Shown: positions 26,539 through 36,801, numbered from the stretch's first letter. The stretch: 64,000 bases of DNA from Chloroflexus aggregans DSM 9485 (GCF_000021945.1 NC_011831.1:1563353-1627352), one strand, 5' to 3'. A program made the numbers and translations. The notes: a model not told the origin generated them from the letters alone.

Positions 26539-27603
26539 ATGAGTATGGAAATACTGTCATCACGTTCCCCGGCTACGAACGGCATTGGTCAACAATTACC
26601 GGTGCCAATCCAGCGTCCCCGTCGCCTGCGCATTAGCCCGGCGCTGCGCGATCTAGTGCGTGAAACGCGGCTCACACCGGCGCAACTGATCGCCCCTATC
26701 TTTGTCCGTCACGGCCACAATCTGCGTGTCGCGATTCGCTCCATGCCCGGCCAATATCAATTGTCGCCCGATCAGGCGGCGCAAGAAGCCAAGCAATTAG
26801 CAGAGCGCGGCATTCGTGCCGTGCTGCTCTTCGGGATCCCCGCGCACAAAGATGCTTGTGGTAGCGAGAACGCCGATCCCGATGGAATCGTACCGCAGGC
26901 GATACAGGCTATCAAAGCAGTCGTGCCGGGCATGGTAGTGATTAGCGATATGTGTTTCTGTGAGTACACCGATCACGGTCATTGCGGTGTGCTCAACACC
27001 CCCGATCGCAGTGACTTCCAACCGCAGCTCGGTGAGGGCTATCTGCTCAACGATGCCACCCTCAGCCTCCTCGCCGAAGCCTCGGTCGTGCATGCCCGTG
27101 CCGGAGCCGATATTATCGCACCCTCCGGTATGATCGACGGTATGGTCGCTACGATCCGGGCTGCCCTCGACACTGCCGGTTTTACCCACACCTCGATCAT
27201 GAGTTATGCTGCGAAATACGCCAGCGCCTTCTACGGCCCCTTCCGCGACGCCGCCGAAAGCCCACCCAAATTCGGCGACCGCAGCCAGTATCAGATGGAT
27301 CCGGCCAACGCACGCGAAGCAATCCGCGAAGTCGATCTCGATGTGGCCGAAGGCGCCGACATCTTGATGGTCAAACCGGCACTCGCCTATCTTGACATCA
27401 TTCGGCAGGTTCGCGACCGCCATACGCTGCCATTAGCCGCCTACCAGGTCAGCGGTGAATACAGTATGGTCAAGGCTGCTGCACTACAGGGCTGGCTCGA
27501 TGAGCAGCGCATCGCTCTCGAAACCCTGACTGCGATCCGTCGCGCCGGTGCCGATATGATCATTACCTACTGGGCGAAGGAAGCTGCCGAATGGCTGGAC
27601 TAA
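26539..27603 (+). CDS. hemB: Delta-aminolevulinic acid dehydratase (porphobilinogen synthase) HemB
   Basis: The protein has 354 residues. DMCFCEYTDHGHCG (about 135-148) holds the three cysteines of the zinc-binding subtype. The Schiff-base lysines are in SYAAKYASAFYGPF and MVKPALAYLD. It condenses two 5-aminolevulinates to porphobilinogen. Two starts are possible: 26539, and 26545, which is better spaced (seven bases) from GGAG at 26534-26537. The product differs by two residues. It lies 85 bases after hemD. Confidence 0.96.
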   Translation: MSMEILSSRSPATNGIGQQLPVPIQRPRRLRISPALRDLVRETRLTPAQLIAPIFVRHGHNLRVAIRSMPGQYQLSPDQAAQEAKQLAERGIRAVLLFGIPAHKDACGSENADPDGIVPQAIQAIKAVVPGMVVISDMCFCEYTDHGHCGVLNTPDRSDFQPQLGEGYLLNDATLSLLAEASVVHARAGADIIAPSGMIDGMVATIRAALDTAGFTHTSIMSYAAKYASAFYGPFRDAAESPPKFGDRSQYQMDPANAREAIREVDLDVAEGADILMVKPALAYLDIIRQVRDRHTLPLAAYQVSGEYSMVKAAALQGWLDEQRIALETLTAIRRAGADMIITYWAKEAAEWLD

Positions 27604-27659
27604 AGTTGCTTTGCACGTGTCCCACCGAATAATGGACCATCACACCAGCGAGGAGATCA

Positions 27660-28730
27660 ATGCGTGATCGTTTTCTACGAGCATGCCGCCGCCAACCGGT
27701 TGACCGTACACCGATCTGGCTGATGCGACAGGCCGGGCGCTATATGCCTGAATACCGCGCCGTCCGTGAGCGCTATGGCTTTTTGCAGATGGTGAAAACG
27801 CCTGAAATCGCTGCCGAAGTAACCCTACAACCGATAGCAGCGTTCGGGGTCGATGCAGCGATTATTTTTGCCGATATTTTGCCACCGCTCGAAGGGCTAG
27901 GCTTGCGGCTCACCTACGAGAAGGGTGAAGGACCGGTCATCCATAACCCGATCCGGCATCCGCACGATGTTGCTACCCTACACCCCTGCGACCCACGCGA
28001 GACGGTTGCCTATACCCTCGACGCAGTGCGTTTGGTGAAGCGAGAACTGAACGGTCTCCCGTTGATCGGCTTCAGCGGCGCACCCTTTACGTTAGCCAGC
28101 TATGCCATCGAAGGCGGTGGTTCGAAAGAGTACCGCCTCACCAAACGGTTTATGTACGAACAGCCGACTGCCTGGCACGACCTGATGGAACGGCTGGGTA
28201 CGTTGGTCGCCGAATATCTGATTGCCCAAGTCGAGGCCGGCGCCGATGCCGTCCAAATCTTCGATAGCTGGGCCGGCACACTCGCACCGGCTGACTACCG
28301 CGCTTACGTCTTACGCCACACCCAAAACGTGGTGGCAACCGTCCGTGCCCGCCTTGGTGCAGCCGCCCCGCCGATCATCTATTTCGGCACCGATATGGCC
28401 GGATTAGCGGGTGAATTACGTCAACTCGGCACCGATGTGCTTGGCGTCGATTGGCGGATCGACCTCGACGTGGCGTGGGCGCAGTACGGCTACGAACACG
28501 CCGTCCAGGGTAATCTCGATCCAATGACCCTCTTCGCCCCACCCGAACTGATCGCCAGCCGGGCACGTGAAATCTTACAGCGCGCCGGTGGTCGTCCCGG
28601 CCACATCTTCAACCTTGGTCACGGTATTCTTACCGAAACACCGGTCGAACACGTGCGCTATCTCGTCGAATTTGTCCAATCGTACCCGCTGCCAACGACC
28701 ACTCCCGCCTTGCAGGAGGTTATGCAATGA
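27660..28730 (+). CDS. hemE: Uroporphyrinogen decarboxylase HemE
   Basis: The protein has 356 residues. [16 protein letters not shown] near residue 20 is the family signature, and [17 protein letters not shown] near 140, [14 protein letters not shown] and [16 protein letters not shown] follow. It decarboxylates uroporphyrinogen III to coproporphyrinogen III, committing flux to haem and bacteriochlorophyll rather than corrins. GAGGAG precedes the ATG at 27660, and the stop overlaps the hemL start in ATGA. Confidence 0.97.
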   Translation: MRDRFLRACRRQPVDRTPIWLMRQAGRYMPEYRAVRERYGFLQMVKTPEIAAEVTLQPIAAFGVDAAIIFADILPPLEGLGLRLTYEKGEGPVIHNPIRHPHDVATLHPCDPRETVAYTLDAVRLVKRELNGLPLIGFSGAPFTLASYAIEGGGSKEYRLTKRFMYEQPTAWHDLMERLGTLVAEYLIAQVEAGADAVQIFDSWAGTLAPADYRAYVLRHTQNVVATVRARLGAAAPPIIYFGTDMAGLAGELRQLGTDVLGVDWRIDLDVAWAQYGYEHAVQGNLDPMTLFAPPELIASRAREILQRAGGRPGHIFNLGHGILTETPVEHVRYLVEFVQSYPLPTTTPALQEVMQ

Positions 28731-30043
28731 CCATTGCTACCGAGCGTTACAGCCGTTCACAGGCCAACTTTGCCGCAGCTCAAGCTGTTATTCCCGGTGG
28801 TGTTAATTCCCCGGTACGCGCTTTTCGCGGAGTTGGTGGTAGCCCCATCTTCTTCGAGCGCGGCCAAGGCGCCCACATCTGGGACGTTGATGGTAACCGG
28901 TATATCGATTACGTGCTCTCGTGGGGACCACTCTTGCTCGGTCATGCCCACCCGGCGGTTGTCAACGCGATTGCCACGCAAGCCCAACGCGGAACCAGCT
29001 TTGGTGCGCCGACCGAACTCGAAACCGACTTAGCCCGGCTTGTGCTCGATCTCGTGCCGTCGATCGAACAGATTCGCTTTGTCAATAGCGGCACCGAAGC
29101 CACGATGAGTGCGCTTCGGCTTGCCCGTGCCGCCACCGGACGCCGCCTCATCGTCAAGTTCAACGGCTGCTACCACGGTCATGCCGATATGCTGCTCGTG
29201 CAGGCCGGCAGCGGCGTTGCGACCCTTGGCCTACCCGATAGTCCCGGCGTACCGCCAACCGTTGCCGCCGATACCATCACCATCGAATATAACGATCTCG
29301 ACGCCGCAGCCGATCTCTTTGCCAGGCGTGGCAGCGAGATTGCCGCCGTGATCGTCGAGCCGATTGCCGCCAATATGGGATTTGTCCTTCCCAAACCCGG
29401 TTTCCTCAGCGGTCTCCGCGAACTCACCCAACAGCACGGTGCCATCTTCATTCTCGATGAGGTCATGACCGGTTTTCGGGTTGCCCCTGGCGGCGCCCAA
29501 GCCCTCTGGAACCTCGATCCCGATCTTACCTGTTTGGGAAAAGTGATCGGTGGCGGCCTACCGGTCGGCGCGTATGCCGGTAAGCGCCATTTGATGCAGT
29601 TGGTCGCACCGGCCGGCCCGATGTATCAGGCCGGTACCCTGAGTGGCAACCCGCTGGCAATGATCGCCGGCCTGACCACGCTCCGCACCGCGTTTACCGA
29701 CGACAACACCGCTTTTCAGCGGGCTGTTACGCTCACCACCCGACTTGCGAACGGTTTGCGCGAATTGGGTGAACGCTATCGCATTCCATTACAAGTCGGC
29801 AATGTGGGTACGATGTTCGGTTGCTACTTCCTGCGTCACGCCGATGCGCAGATCACCAACTACGTTGAAGCGAAAGCCAATGCTGACACCCAACGGTATG
29901 CTCGCTTCTTCTGGGCAATGGCCGACCGCGGCATCTACCTTGCCCCCTCACAGTTTGAGGCCGGCTTTGTCAGCACTGCTCATACCGACGCCGACATCGA
30001 CCAGACGCTGACCGCAGTGGAGGAAGCGTTCGCCCAACTGTAA
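28727..30043 (+). CDS. hemL: Glutamate-1-semialdehyde 2,1-aminomutase HemL
   Basis: The 438-residue class III aminotransferase has [16 protein letters not shown] near residue 20, [15 protein letters not shown] near 120, and the PLP lysine in [17 protein letters not shown] near residue 270, preceded by [11 protein letters not shown]. It converts the HemA product to 5-aminolevulinate. Its start overlaps hemE. Placement late in the run suggests that the whole C5 module is transcribed together. Confidence 0.97.
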   Translation: MTIATERYSRSQANFAAAQAVIPGGVNSPVRAFRGVGGSPIFFERGQGAHIWDVDGNRYIDYVLSWGPLLLGHAHPAVVNAIATQAQRGTSFGAPTELETDLARLVLDLVPSIEQIRFVNSGTEATMSALRLARAATGRRLIVKFNGCYHGHADMLLVQAGSGVATLGLPDSPGVPPTVAADTITIEYNDLDAAADLFARRGSEIAAVIVEPIAANMGFVLPKPGFLSGLRELTQQHGAIFILDEVMTGFRVAPGGAQALWNLDPDLTCLGKVIGGGLPVGAYAGKRHLMQLVAPAGPMYQAGTLSGNPLAMIAGLTTLRTAFTDDNTAFQRAVTLTTRLANGLRELGERYRIPLQVGNVGTMFGCYFLRHADAQITNYVEAKANADTQRYARFFWAMADRGIYLAPSQFEAGFVSTAHTDADIDQTLTAVEEAFAQL

Positions 30044-30131
30044 CCAACGCCGAGGCGTAAAGGGTTTGGGTACGCCACCAGCGCGTTCCGCCGCACCGCA
30101 AGCCGGCAGCACGACCAAGGATCATCCTAAC

Positions 30132-30206
30132 CCTTTGCGCCCTTCGCGTTCTTTGCGCCTTTGCGTTTATCCGTTTGCGTCTTTGCTTGCTTTGCGTCTT
30201 TACGTC
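30132..30206. repeat. Degenerate CTTTGCG-type short repeats before hemF
   Basis: About eight imperfect copies of a 7-9 base word CTTTGCG(T/C) lie head to tail between hemL and hemF, ending just before the hemF ribosome site. The surrounding 177-base gap has no open frame. The function is unknown. Such pyrimidine-rich decaying repeats look like dispersed genome repeats rather than regulatory sites. Confidence 0.6.
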
Positions 30207-30220
30207 AAAGGAGACGACCT

Positions 30221-31129
30221 ATGACCATTACCGACACTCGTTCGCTTGTGCATGAGCTGATGCGCACCGGTCAGCAAAACCTCTGCGCTGCCTTTGAAGA
30301 GATCGACGGACACCAACGTTTTGTCGCCGAGACGTGGGAACGACCGGGAGGAGGTGGCGGTACGGCGCGCGTCATGACCGACGGTGCCGTCTTCGAGCGC
30401 GCCGGGGTCAACGTGTCGGCAGTGTATGGCGAAGAGGTGCCACCGAGTATCTGGCAACATCGCCCCTCAACCCGCGGCCAACCCTACTTCGCCACCGGTA
30501 TCTCGATGGTTCTTCACCCACGCAACCCTTACGTTCCCGCCTTTCACGCCAACTTTCGCTACTTCGAGGCCGGTGACGACTGGTGGTTCGGTGGTGGGAT
30601 GGATCTCACTCCTAACTACGGATTTGCCGAAGATGCACGCCATTTTCACGTCACGCTTCGCGACTACTGCGGACGCCACTCCATCGCCGATTATCGCACG
30701 ATGAAAGAGACCTGTGATCGCTATTTTTTTCTCAAGCACCGTAATGAAATGCGCGGCATCGGCGGCATCTTCTTCGACGATCTCCACCCAGACGGGCCAG
30801 ACGGCTTCGATCGCGCGTTTGCGTTCGTCAGCGATGGCATCACCACTATTCTCGACGCCTACCTGCCGATCGTGCGCCGGCGCATGCACACCCCTTACGG
30901 CGAACGCGAACGTTCGTGGCAGCTCTACCGACGGGGTCGGTATGTTGAATTCAACCTCATCTACGACCGGGGGACGCTCTTTGGCCTACAGACCGGCGGC
31001 AACATTGAAGCCATCTTGATGTCATTACCGCCACTAGCGCGCTGGCAATTCAAATATCAGCCCGAACCAGGATCACCGGAAGCGGCGATGGCCGAGTTTC
31101 TCAAACCGCGTGACTGGGCAGAGGAATGA
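30221..31129 (+). CDS. hemF: Oxygen-dependent coproporphyrinogen III oxidase HemF
   Basis: The protein has 302 residues from the ATG at 30221, preceded by AAAGGAGA. An open frame from 30161 crosses the CTTTGCG repeats and is not used. WERPGGGGGTARVM near residue 40, HPRNPYVPAFHANFRYF near 100, WWFGGGMDLTPNYGF and DRGTLFGLQTGGNIEAI are HemF signatures. It converts coproporphyrinogen III to protoporphyrinogen IX using O2. The anaerobic hemN is not in the window. It ends the plus-strand hem run. Confidence 0.96.
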   Translation: MTITDTRSLVHELMRTGQQNLCAAFEEIDGHQRFVAETWERPGGGGGTARVMTDGAVFERAGVNVSAVYGEEVPPSIWQHRPSTRGQPYFATGISMVLHPRNPYVPAFHANFRYFEAGDDWWFGGGMDLTPNYGFAEDARHFHVTLRDYCGRHSIADYRTMKETCDRYFFLKHRNEMRGIGGIFFDDLHPDGPDGFDRAFAFVSDGITTILDAYLPIVRRRMHTPYGERERSWQLYRRGRYVEFNLIYDRGTLFGLQTGGNIEAILMSLPPLARWQFKYQPEPGSPEAAMAEFLKPRDWAEE

Positions 31130-31223
31130 AACGAACCGGCTAAACGTAACGTAACAAAAAGTGCTGCCGCTGACCGGATATTGCGAGACAACATCCAAAT
31201 CGGCGGCAGTATCTCTACGTAGG

Positions 31224-31298
31224 TGGTGAGCCGGGTGGGGATCGAACCCACGACCCTCTGATTAAAAGTCAGGTGCTCTACCACTGAGCTACCGGCCC
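31224..31298 (-). tRNA. tRNA-Lys (anticodon TTT)
   Basis: On the minus strand GGGCCGG pairs with CCGGCTC as the acceptor stem. D-arm GCTC..GAGC, anticodon loop CTTTTAA on a CTGA/TCAG stem, and T-arm GGGTTCGATCCC follow, with discriminator A and an encoded CCA (31224-31226). The total is 75 bases. Confidence 0.97.
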
Positions 31299-31484
31299 GC
31301 CGTTGGGTAGTATATCCGAGTCTGGCCTCGGCGTCAACTACACCAAACAACTTACTACATTATCTCGCTATACAGCACCACCACCCATTGTGCCGGCGTC
31401 ACGGCGGTAGGTTCACTGCTACAGTCTCACCCATCAACCTGTAACAGTTCTGCCTCCATTCGCTCTCGCCATCGCAGCGAACAC

Positions 31485-32210
31485 CTAATTTTCCACTCGG
31501 TGGAATGCTTCGGCGAGCGCCAAACCAAACTCTTTGCCCCGCTCAGCAGCCCATTGCCGCACCATCTGCGCTAACTCAGTCTGATCCGTTCCCAACTGCG
31601 AGACGTGGCAGCGCAATGCAGCCAGTTTTCGCTCGATGGTGGCACTAATATCTACGGCATAATTCAACACCGGCGCACCGGTGATGTAAAGTTCGCGCAC
31701 CTTACACGGTCGATAGCCTTCGGCCAAGAGTTCTGGAAAATCCCATCCGTTCTGTGCCGCCGGATACACCGCTGCAAGGGTGGCATTGGCAGCAGCGAGA
31801 TGATCGGGGTGAAACCGCGGGATGGAGTACTGCGGTGTCCAGACCCGGTCAGGTGATTGGCAGACAACCCGCTGTGCGCGTACACGGCGAATCTGGCGGA
31901 CAATATCTCGGCGCAGTTCGAGAGTTGGTTGCAGCATCCCATCCGGGTAGTCGAGAAACACGACCTCTTTGAGACCAAGTACCTCCGCCGCTACCCGTTG
32001 CTCTGCCTTGCGGATGTCACTGATATGGCGACGGGCTACCGGGCCAACATCGGTGGCATCATCAGGCCCACCACCACCACCGTCGGTACAGATCACTAAG
32101 GTAATCTCCCACCCTTCAGCGGCCCATGCGGCTAAGGTACCACCACAACCAAATTCAGCGTCGTCTGGATGCGCGACAACGACAAGTGCAGTACGAGGTT
32201 CGTTCGTCAT
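31485..32210 (-). CDS. PIG-L/LmbE-family N-deacetylase
   Basis: The 241-residue protein has VVVAHPDDAEFGCGGTLA near the start. The HPDD zinc-binding motif (Asp/His) and the third ligand in RFHPDHLAAANA near residue 135 are both present. Members remove acetyl groups from N-acetylglucosamine-type or related substrates (phosphatidylinositol glycan, mycothiol or bacillithiol precursors, antibiotic intermediates). The exact substrate cannot be read from the sequence. AAGGAG lies before the ATG at 32210. It is alone on this strand between the tRNA and the ferredoxin gene. Confidence 0.9.
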   Translation of the reverse strand: MTNEPRTALVVVAHPDDAEFGCGGTLAAWAAEGWEITLVICTDGGGGGPDDATDVGPVARRHISDIRKAEQRVAAEVLGLKEVVFLDYPDGMLQPTLELRRDIVRQIRRVRAQRVVCQSPDRVWTPQYSIPRFHPDHLAAANATLAAVYPAAQNGWDFPELLAEGYRPCKVRELYITGAPVLNYAVDISATIERKLAALRCHVSQLGTDQTELAQMVRQWAAERGKEFGLALAEAFHRVEN

Positions 32211-32420
32211 GGTAGCTCCTTGGCAAGGTATTTGCTGATAGGTAGCATACCATGACTTTACAGGTATGCTGCAATGAGCATGGTTTGCGAGCAGCGTTGA
32301 GGAAAGACACGATAGCGATGACAGCAGATACTCTCCCTCTCTCCCCTCCCCCGCGCACGAGAGAGGCTAGGGTAGAGGGAGAATTACCACAGCGAGGAGA
32401 TAATCCGCCGTTGTCCCTAC

Positions 32421-33038
32421 CTAGCCGGCCTCGCTAGCTCGCCGAACCTCAGCAGCAGCCGCACGCACCCGATCGAGCGGATCACGAGGTGGAGGCGGTA
32501 CCGGCGCATTCAATGTCGTTTCCACCACCTTGCCAAAATCGGCAATCCACCGACTAAACTGTTCGACCGATTGCCACGGATTCAGCAAACGACCTAATCC
32601 TATCCGAGATACCGCGTTGAGTAAATTAAACGGATATCCGGTAATCTGATCGATACTTTGCTGCCCCATATTAGCCAGTAAAGCGGCCGCATTGGACAAG
32701 GCATTGGTACCGGCGGGTGGATTGATCACCGCAAAGGTCTGCCGACGCAACAGTTCAGCATTGGTCAAAACGGTGATCGGCCCTCTCCCCCGCACAGCAG
32801 CCTGGCATCCCAAGCGCCACCCTTCTTGTAGCCGCTGCTCGGGAATCCAGTTCTTCTCTAGCTCAGTTGGTGGATTGAGTGACTCACTGCCGGCAAGTAC
32901 CTTGACTTTACACGTTTGACAAAAACCGGTACCGTTACAGACAAAACCCATATGTGCGCCATGGCGTCGACCAATATCGAGGAGTCGTTCACCGGGCCGG
33001 GCCTCCATCTCGACATCGTTAATGGTGACCGTAGGCAT
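32421..33038 (-). CDS. [2Fe-2S] ferredoxin with C-terminal amphipathic extension
   Basis: The protein has 205 residues. The first 95 are a plant-type ferredoxin fold with the cluster ligands in CNGTGFCQTCKVKV (about 34-47) and a final cysteine in WRLGCQAAV. The last 110 residues are not ferredoxin. They are a mildly hydrophobic, Ala/Leu/Asn/Gln-rich stretch (SNAAALLANMGQQSIDQITG, then FNLLNAVSRIGLGRLLNPW) and a basic tail. Ferredoxin fused to a membrane- or envelope-associating tail is the architecture of the chlorosome proteins CsmI/CsmJ/CsmX of green sulfur bacteria. A chlorosome envelope role here is therefore possible but unproven. AGGAG precedes the ATG. Confidence 0.8.
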   Translation of the reverse strand: MPTVTINDVEMEARPGERLLDIGRRHGAHMGFVCNGTGFCQTCKVKVLAGSESLNPPTELEKNWIPEQRLQEGWRLGCQAAVRGRGPITVLTNAELLRRQTFAVINPPAGTNALSNAAALLANMGQQSIDQITGYPFNLLNAVSRIGLGRLLNPWQSVEQFSRWIADFGKVVETTLNAPVPPPPRDPLDRVRAAAAEVRRASEAG

Positions 33039-33143
33039 AATCTGTTCTCCTGTTTCGGAAAAGGCTTATATTATCATTGTACCGTGATTCTCGGGCAAGT
33101 AGTGGTATGATAGCAATACAGGGTTAATTGATAACAACAGAAC

Positions 33144-34079
33144 GTGAACGTTGCACGTATTCTTCCTGTGCTTATCAATCACTACCAGAATTGTCGTCTC
33201 GCCGCCGCCATACCGCATTACCGGTCGTCTGCTTTGGCCGATCTGATGTGGTGCAATATTCACGATATGTTGCGTGGATTTGGGATAACGCAACCATCGT
33301 GGATCTACGGAATTGCTGCGCTCGTTGCTCGTCTACCGGCCCGACGGTTCGCCGAACAACTCCTCGTGTTCGACGAATTGGTCGGCAAAGCCGGATTACC
33401 GACAGGGAGCCGGTGGATCTGTAGCCAATTTGCCCCAGGTTTGCGGATCGACGGCCCACAACCGCCACGCACCGGCCCATTACTCGTGGTCGCCAATCAT
33501 CCTGGTCTGCTCGATGCGGCAGCTCTCATCGCAGCGCTAGGTCGTACCGATCTGAAGATTATTGCGATTGCTCGTCCGCTCCTACGGGCTTTGCCGAATA
33601 CGGCAGCGGCGATTATTCCGGTGGGTACGACCCCAACCGGACGCATGGCCACGCTTCGTATGGCGATACGCCATCTGCAGCAAGGTGGTGCAGTCTTAAC
33701 GTTCCCTGCCGGTCGGATCGAGCCTGACCCGGCGCTTGATCCAACAGCGATGATGAGCCTGGCCGAGTGGTCAACCAGCCTCGATCTGTTTGGCCGGTTA
33801 TCACCTGACATCCCTGTGGTAACGGCCATCGTTAGCGATGTCCAAGCTCCGGCAGCACTGCACCATCCGTTGACTCGCCTTCGTCGCGAACCATCGGAAC
33901 GACGGTGGTTAGCGGCAATTTTGCAAGTGTTGTGGCCGCATCTCGCCACAAATCCGGTGCGCATCCGGTGGGGACCACCGCTCGTCGCCAACACCAGCTT
34001 GCGTTCGACGGTGCAAGTAGTGGCAGAGCAGTTGATACGGCAAGTGACACCCGTTGAATATCGCGAGACAAGACCATGA
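33144..34079 (+). CDS. PlsC-like lysophospholipid/glycerolipid acyltransferase
   Basis: The 311-residue protein carries the acyltransferase motif I as VVANHPGLLDAAA (NHx4D, near residue 118) and a motif III variant, TFPAGRIEPD, near residue 188. Such enzymes transfer acyl chains to lysophosphatidic acid or similar acceptors at the membrane. The frame starts with GTG at 33144 and lacks a good ribosome site. Internal ATGs (around 33247 and 33268) are alternatives. The stop overlaps the MFS gene start as ATGA, and ribA follows, so three unlike genes share a transcript. Confidence 0.8.
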   Translation: MNVARILPVLINHYQNCRLAAAIPHYRSSALADLMWCNIHDMLRGFGITQPSWIYGIAALVARLPARRFAEQLLVFDELVGKAGLPTGSRWICSQFAPGLRIDGPQPPRTGPLLVVANHPGLLDAAALIAALGRTDLKIIAIARPLLRALPNTAAAIIPVGTTPTGRMATLRMAIRHLQQGGAVLTFPAGRIEPDPALDPTAMMSLAEWSTSLDLFGRLSPDIPVVTAIVSDVQAPAALHHPLTRLRREPSERRWLAAILQVLWPHLATNPVRIRWGPPLVANTSLRSTVQVVAEQLIRQVTPVEYRETRP

Positions 34080-35284
34080 CATTAAACCATCATCGCTACA
34101 TTGTCGCCGGTTCGGTCCTGGTTGATATGCTGGGATACGGCTTGATTATGCCGTTACTCCCGTTTATGGTACAGAAGTGGGGAGGTAACGCGACGATCAT
34201 CGGGTTGCTCGGCTCACTGTATGCGCTGATGCAATTGCTGGCGGCACCGCTGCTCGGGGCGCTTTCCGACCGCGTCGGACGACGACCGGTTATTTTGGGC
34301 TGCTTATTCGGATCGGCATTGGCATATAGCTGGCTAGCCCTCGCCGACTCACTCCCTTTACTGGCGGCCGCCATCGCTCTTGGCGGGGTAGCCGGTTCGA
34401 GCATGCCGGTGGCGCAGGCTTACATTGCCGATGTCACGTCGCCAACCGAACGAACTCACGGCTTCGGGCTGCTAGGTGCGGCATTTGGGCTTGGCCTGAT
34501 CGGTGGAGCTGCTATCGGCGGCTTCCTCAGCCAGTTCGGATTAGCCCTGCCCCCACTCGTCGCCGCTACCATTGCCCTGAGCAACGCTATCTACGCCAGC
34601 ATTGTCTTACCCGAGTCGTTACCACCAATGCGCCGCCATGCATCGTCGTTGCCCTTCCGCAACCTGTTCGGATCGGCGCTCATTGCGTTACAAGCCTCAT
34701 CGGTGCGACCGTTGTTGATCGCGGTGATGCTACTCAACATCACATTCGCCGGTTTACAAAGTAATATTGCACTCTACACACTCACCCGTTTCGGCTGGGG
34801 ACCAGATCAGAATGCGATCTTGTTTGTCTTTGTGGGGCTGTGTGCTGCCCTAACGCAAGGTGTGCTCATCGGCAAGTTACAATCACGGCTTGGCGATGCA
34901 TGGTTAGCCAGCGGTGGTCTGGGGCTGATGGCCCTCGCCTTTGCCTTTGTCAGTGGTGTATATACGGATTGGCTTCTCTTTCCGCTCGCCGCGCTTCTCG
35001 CCATCGGGATGGGGCTAGCCGTACCGGCCATCACAAGCCTCGTCTCACGACAGGCCGGTGAAAACCGGCAAGGAATTGTGCTAGGCGGGATGCAGGCATT
35101 GATCAGTGTAGCTCTCCTGATCGGGCCGGCCAGTTTCGGTTTCCTCTTCGACCGGTTTGGCAGCACTACACCCTATCTCGCAGGAGGCATGCTGTTGATC
35201 GGCGCATGGCTTATGACAACAATAACCATCGCCAACCCGTCTATTCTTATTCGTTCTGCTGAAGATCCAGAGGCTCAGGTATGA
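34076..35284 (+). CDS. MFS efflux transporter, TetA-like
   Basis: The 402-residue protein has twelve predicted helices. [19 protein letters not shown] in helix 1, the helix 2-3 loop motif [15 protein letters not shown] and [15 protein letters not shown] place it in the drug:H+ antiporter family near TetA-type tetracycline and multidrug exporters. Substrate is unknown. It lies in an overlapping set with the acyltransferase upstream and ribA downstream (ATGA at 35281-35284). Confidence 0.85.
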   Translation: MTLNHHRYIVAGSVLVDMLGYGLIMPLLPFMVQKWGGNATIIGLLGSLYALMQLLAAPLLGALSDRVGRRPVILGCLFGSALAYSWLALADSLPLLAAAIALGGVAGSSMPVAQAYIADVTSPTERTHGFGLLGAAFGLGLIGGAAIGGFLSQFGLALPPLVAATIALSNAIYASIVLPESLPPMRRHASSLPFRNLFGSALIALQASSVRPLLIAVMLLNITFAGLQSNIALYTLTRFGWGPDQNAILFVFVGLCAALTQGVLIGKLQSRLGDAWLASGGLGLMALAFAFVSGVYTDWLLFPLAALLAIGMGLAVPAITSLVSRQAGENRQGIVLGGMQALISVALLIGPASFGFLFDRFGSTTPYLAGGMLLIGAWLMTTITIANPSILIRSAEDPEAQV

Positions 35285-35901
35285 CAACAGAATCTTCACC
35301 CGTTCTCATTACCCGTGCGGCGATGGCCGATTTACCAACCAAATTCGGTCATTTTCAGATTATCGTCTATCTCGATGCTGAACAGAAAGAACAGATCGCG
35401 CTGACGTGCGGTGACCTAAACGGCTCAGAGCCGGTCCTTACCCGACTCCATTCCGAATGCTTAACCGGAGATGTCTTCGGCTCACACCGTTGCGACTGCG
35501 GCGAACAACTTGCTGCCGCGCTCAATGCAATTCAGCAGGCCGGGCGCGGCGTGTTGCTCTACCTGCGGCAAGAAGGTCGTGGGATTGGGTTGGTCAATAA
35601 GATTCGGGCGTATGCGCTCCAACAACAAGGACTAGACACAATTGACGCAAATCGCGCTCTCGGACTACCCATCGATACTCGCGACTACGGCGTTGCAGCG
35701 GCTATCCTGCGTGATCTTGGCGTTCACACCGTCCGTCTTCTCACCAACAATCCCGCCAAAATCACCGGTCTCGAAGAGTGTGGCATTACGGTATCCGAAC
35801 GAGTTCCGCTTCAAATTCCGGCAAACGTGTATAACGCCCTGTATCTCTTAGCCAAACAACTCCGTATGGGGCACCTACTCGATAGCCGAATGCTTTTGTA
35901 A
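35281..35901 (+). CDS. ribA: GTP cyclohydrolase II RibA
   Basis: The protein has 206 residues, the size of a stand-alone RibA not fused to RibB. Zinc cysteines are in [20 protein letters not shown] (about 58-77). [10 protein letters not shown] holds the catalytic arginine region, and [13 protein letters not shown] lies near the end. It opens GTP to start riboflavin synthesis. Its start overlaps the MFS gene. A bidirectional terminator follows about 80 bases after its stop. Confidence 0.96.
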   Translation: MTTESSPVLITRAAMADLPTKFGHFQIIVYLDAEQKEQIALTCGDLNGSEPVLTRLHSECLTGDVFGSHRCDCGEQLAAALNAIQQAGRGVLLYLRQEGRGIGLVNKIRAYALQQQGLDTIDANRALGLPIDTRDYGVAAAILRDLGVHTVRLLTNNPAKITGLEECGITVSERVPLQIPANVYNALYLLAKQLRMGHLLDSRMLL

Positions 35902-35980
35902 CCACTGATGACGGAGAAGATTGCACCACCACCCCTCCTGCGCAGGGGAGATAGTCGAGCAGTATACCCCTCGCCACCAC

Positions 35981-36010
35981 AAAAAGGCGACCCCAACGGG
36001 TCGCCCTTTT
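35981..36010. terminator. Bidirectional intrinsic terminator after ribA
   Basis: GGCGACCC and GGGTCGCC (35986-35993 with 35998-36005, loop CAAC) form a perfect 8-bp stem with AAAAA on the left and CTTTT on the right. It serves convergent transcripts of ribA and the NYN-domain gene. Confidence 0.9.
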
Positions 36011-36100
36011 CCGGGCCTCACGCCGTCGCCCGCACCGGTGAGCGAGAGGCCAAGCCAGCGGTGTGGGGCATACCGGGAACGAGAGCCATAGCTCTTCGCA

Positions 36101-36727
36101 TCATTCCTTAGCTGCGGTGACTTGTGGTACGCGGAAAAGAGTTTTAAAGACGGTAGCGTAGCGGGGATCACGTTCGAGATCGTTCACGTTAAACGCATAG
36201 TTGCAGGCGGTGATCAAGCGCCCATTGACGCGGCTATTCCGTTGCGGCGAATCGTATTCAAAATAAAAAACACCGACACGCACGCCGTGCTTCATCACCG
36301 TGCGCGCCAGTGGTGTCAGATCACCATCACCGGTTACGAGCACGGCCACATCGATCTTCCCCTCCATCACTCGCTCCATCACATCAACCGCCAACGACAC
36401 ATCGACCCCTTTCTCATGTCCACTCGGTGCCATCGGCACATACTTCGGCTCGATCCCGGCGTGCATCAGATCGAGGTGGCGATTGCGCTCAATGAAAAAC
36501 TGCTTTTCATTGGTCTGTGATGCAGGGAAAAGACCCTGATGCCAACTCGCATAGACAATGCGGTGCATCGCGTAACGCTGCTCTTTGCTGCTGATGAATT
36601 GCTCGATCAATCGGTGAAACGGCGTAAACGACAGCCAGCCAACTTTCTTCTCAGCGTAAAAGTATGTTTGCGCATATGAGAAGTATGAACCATCGTAGAA
36701 AACACCGATTCGACAAAAGTTATTCAT
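36101..36727 (-). CDS. NYN-domain (LabA/DUF88-like) putative RNase
   Basis: The protein has 208 residues from the ATG at 36727, with AGGAGG eight bases upstream. A frame opening at 36775 has no such site. The acidic residues of the PIN-like NYN fold are visible in GVFYDGSYFSYAQTY (about 7-21), GVDVSLAVDVMERV near 115 and VLVTGDGDLTPLARTVMKHG near 135. Members are metal-dependent RNases or RNA-binding proteins, and the LabA branch is known from cyanobacterial clock output. Target is unknown. It is convergent with ribA. Confidence 0.87.
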   Translation of the reverse strand: MNNFCRIGVFYDGSYFSYAQTYFYAEKKVGWLSFTPFHRLIEQFISSKEQRYAMHRIVYASWHQGLFPASQTNEKQFFIERNRHLDLMHAGIEPKYVPMAPSGHEKGVDVSLAVDVMERVMEGKIDVAVLVTGDGDLTPLARTVMKHGVRVGVFYFEYDSPQRNSRVNGRLITACNYAFNVNDLERDPRYATVFKTLFRVPQVTAAKE

Positions 36728-36801
36728 GGCGTTCCTCCTACGAAAACATCCATTACAATGACAACGAACGCACATGAAAGATATTCGTTTGGATTTCAGC
36801 T

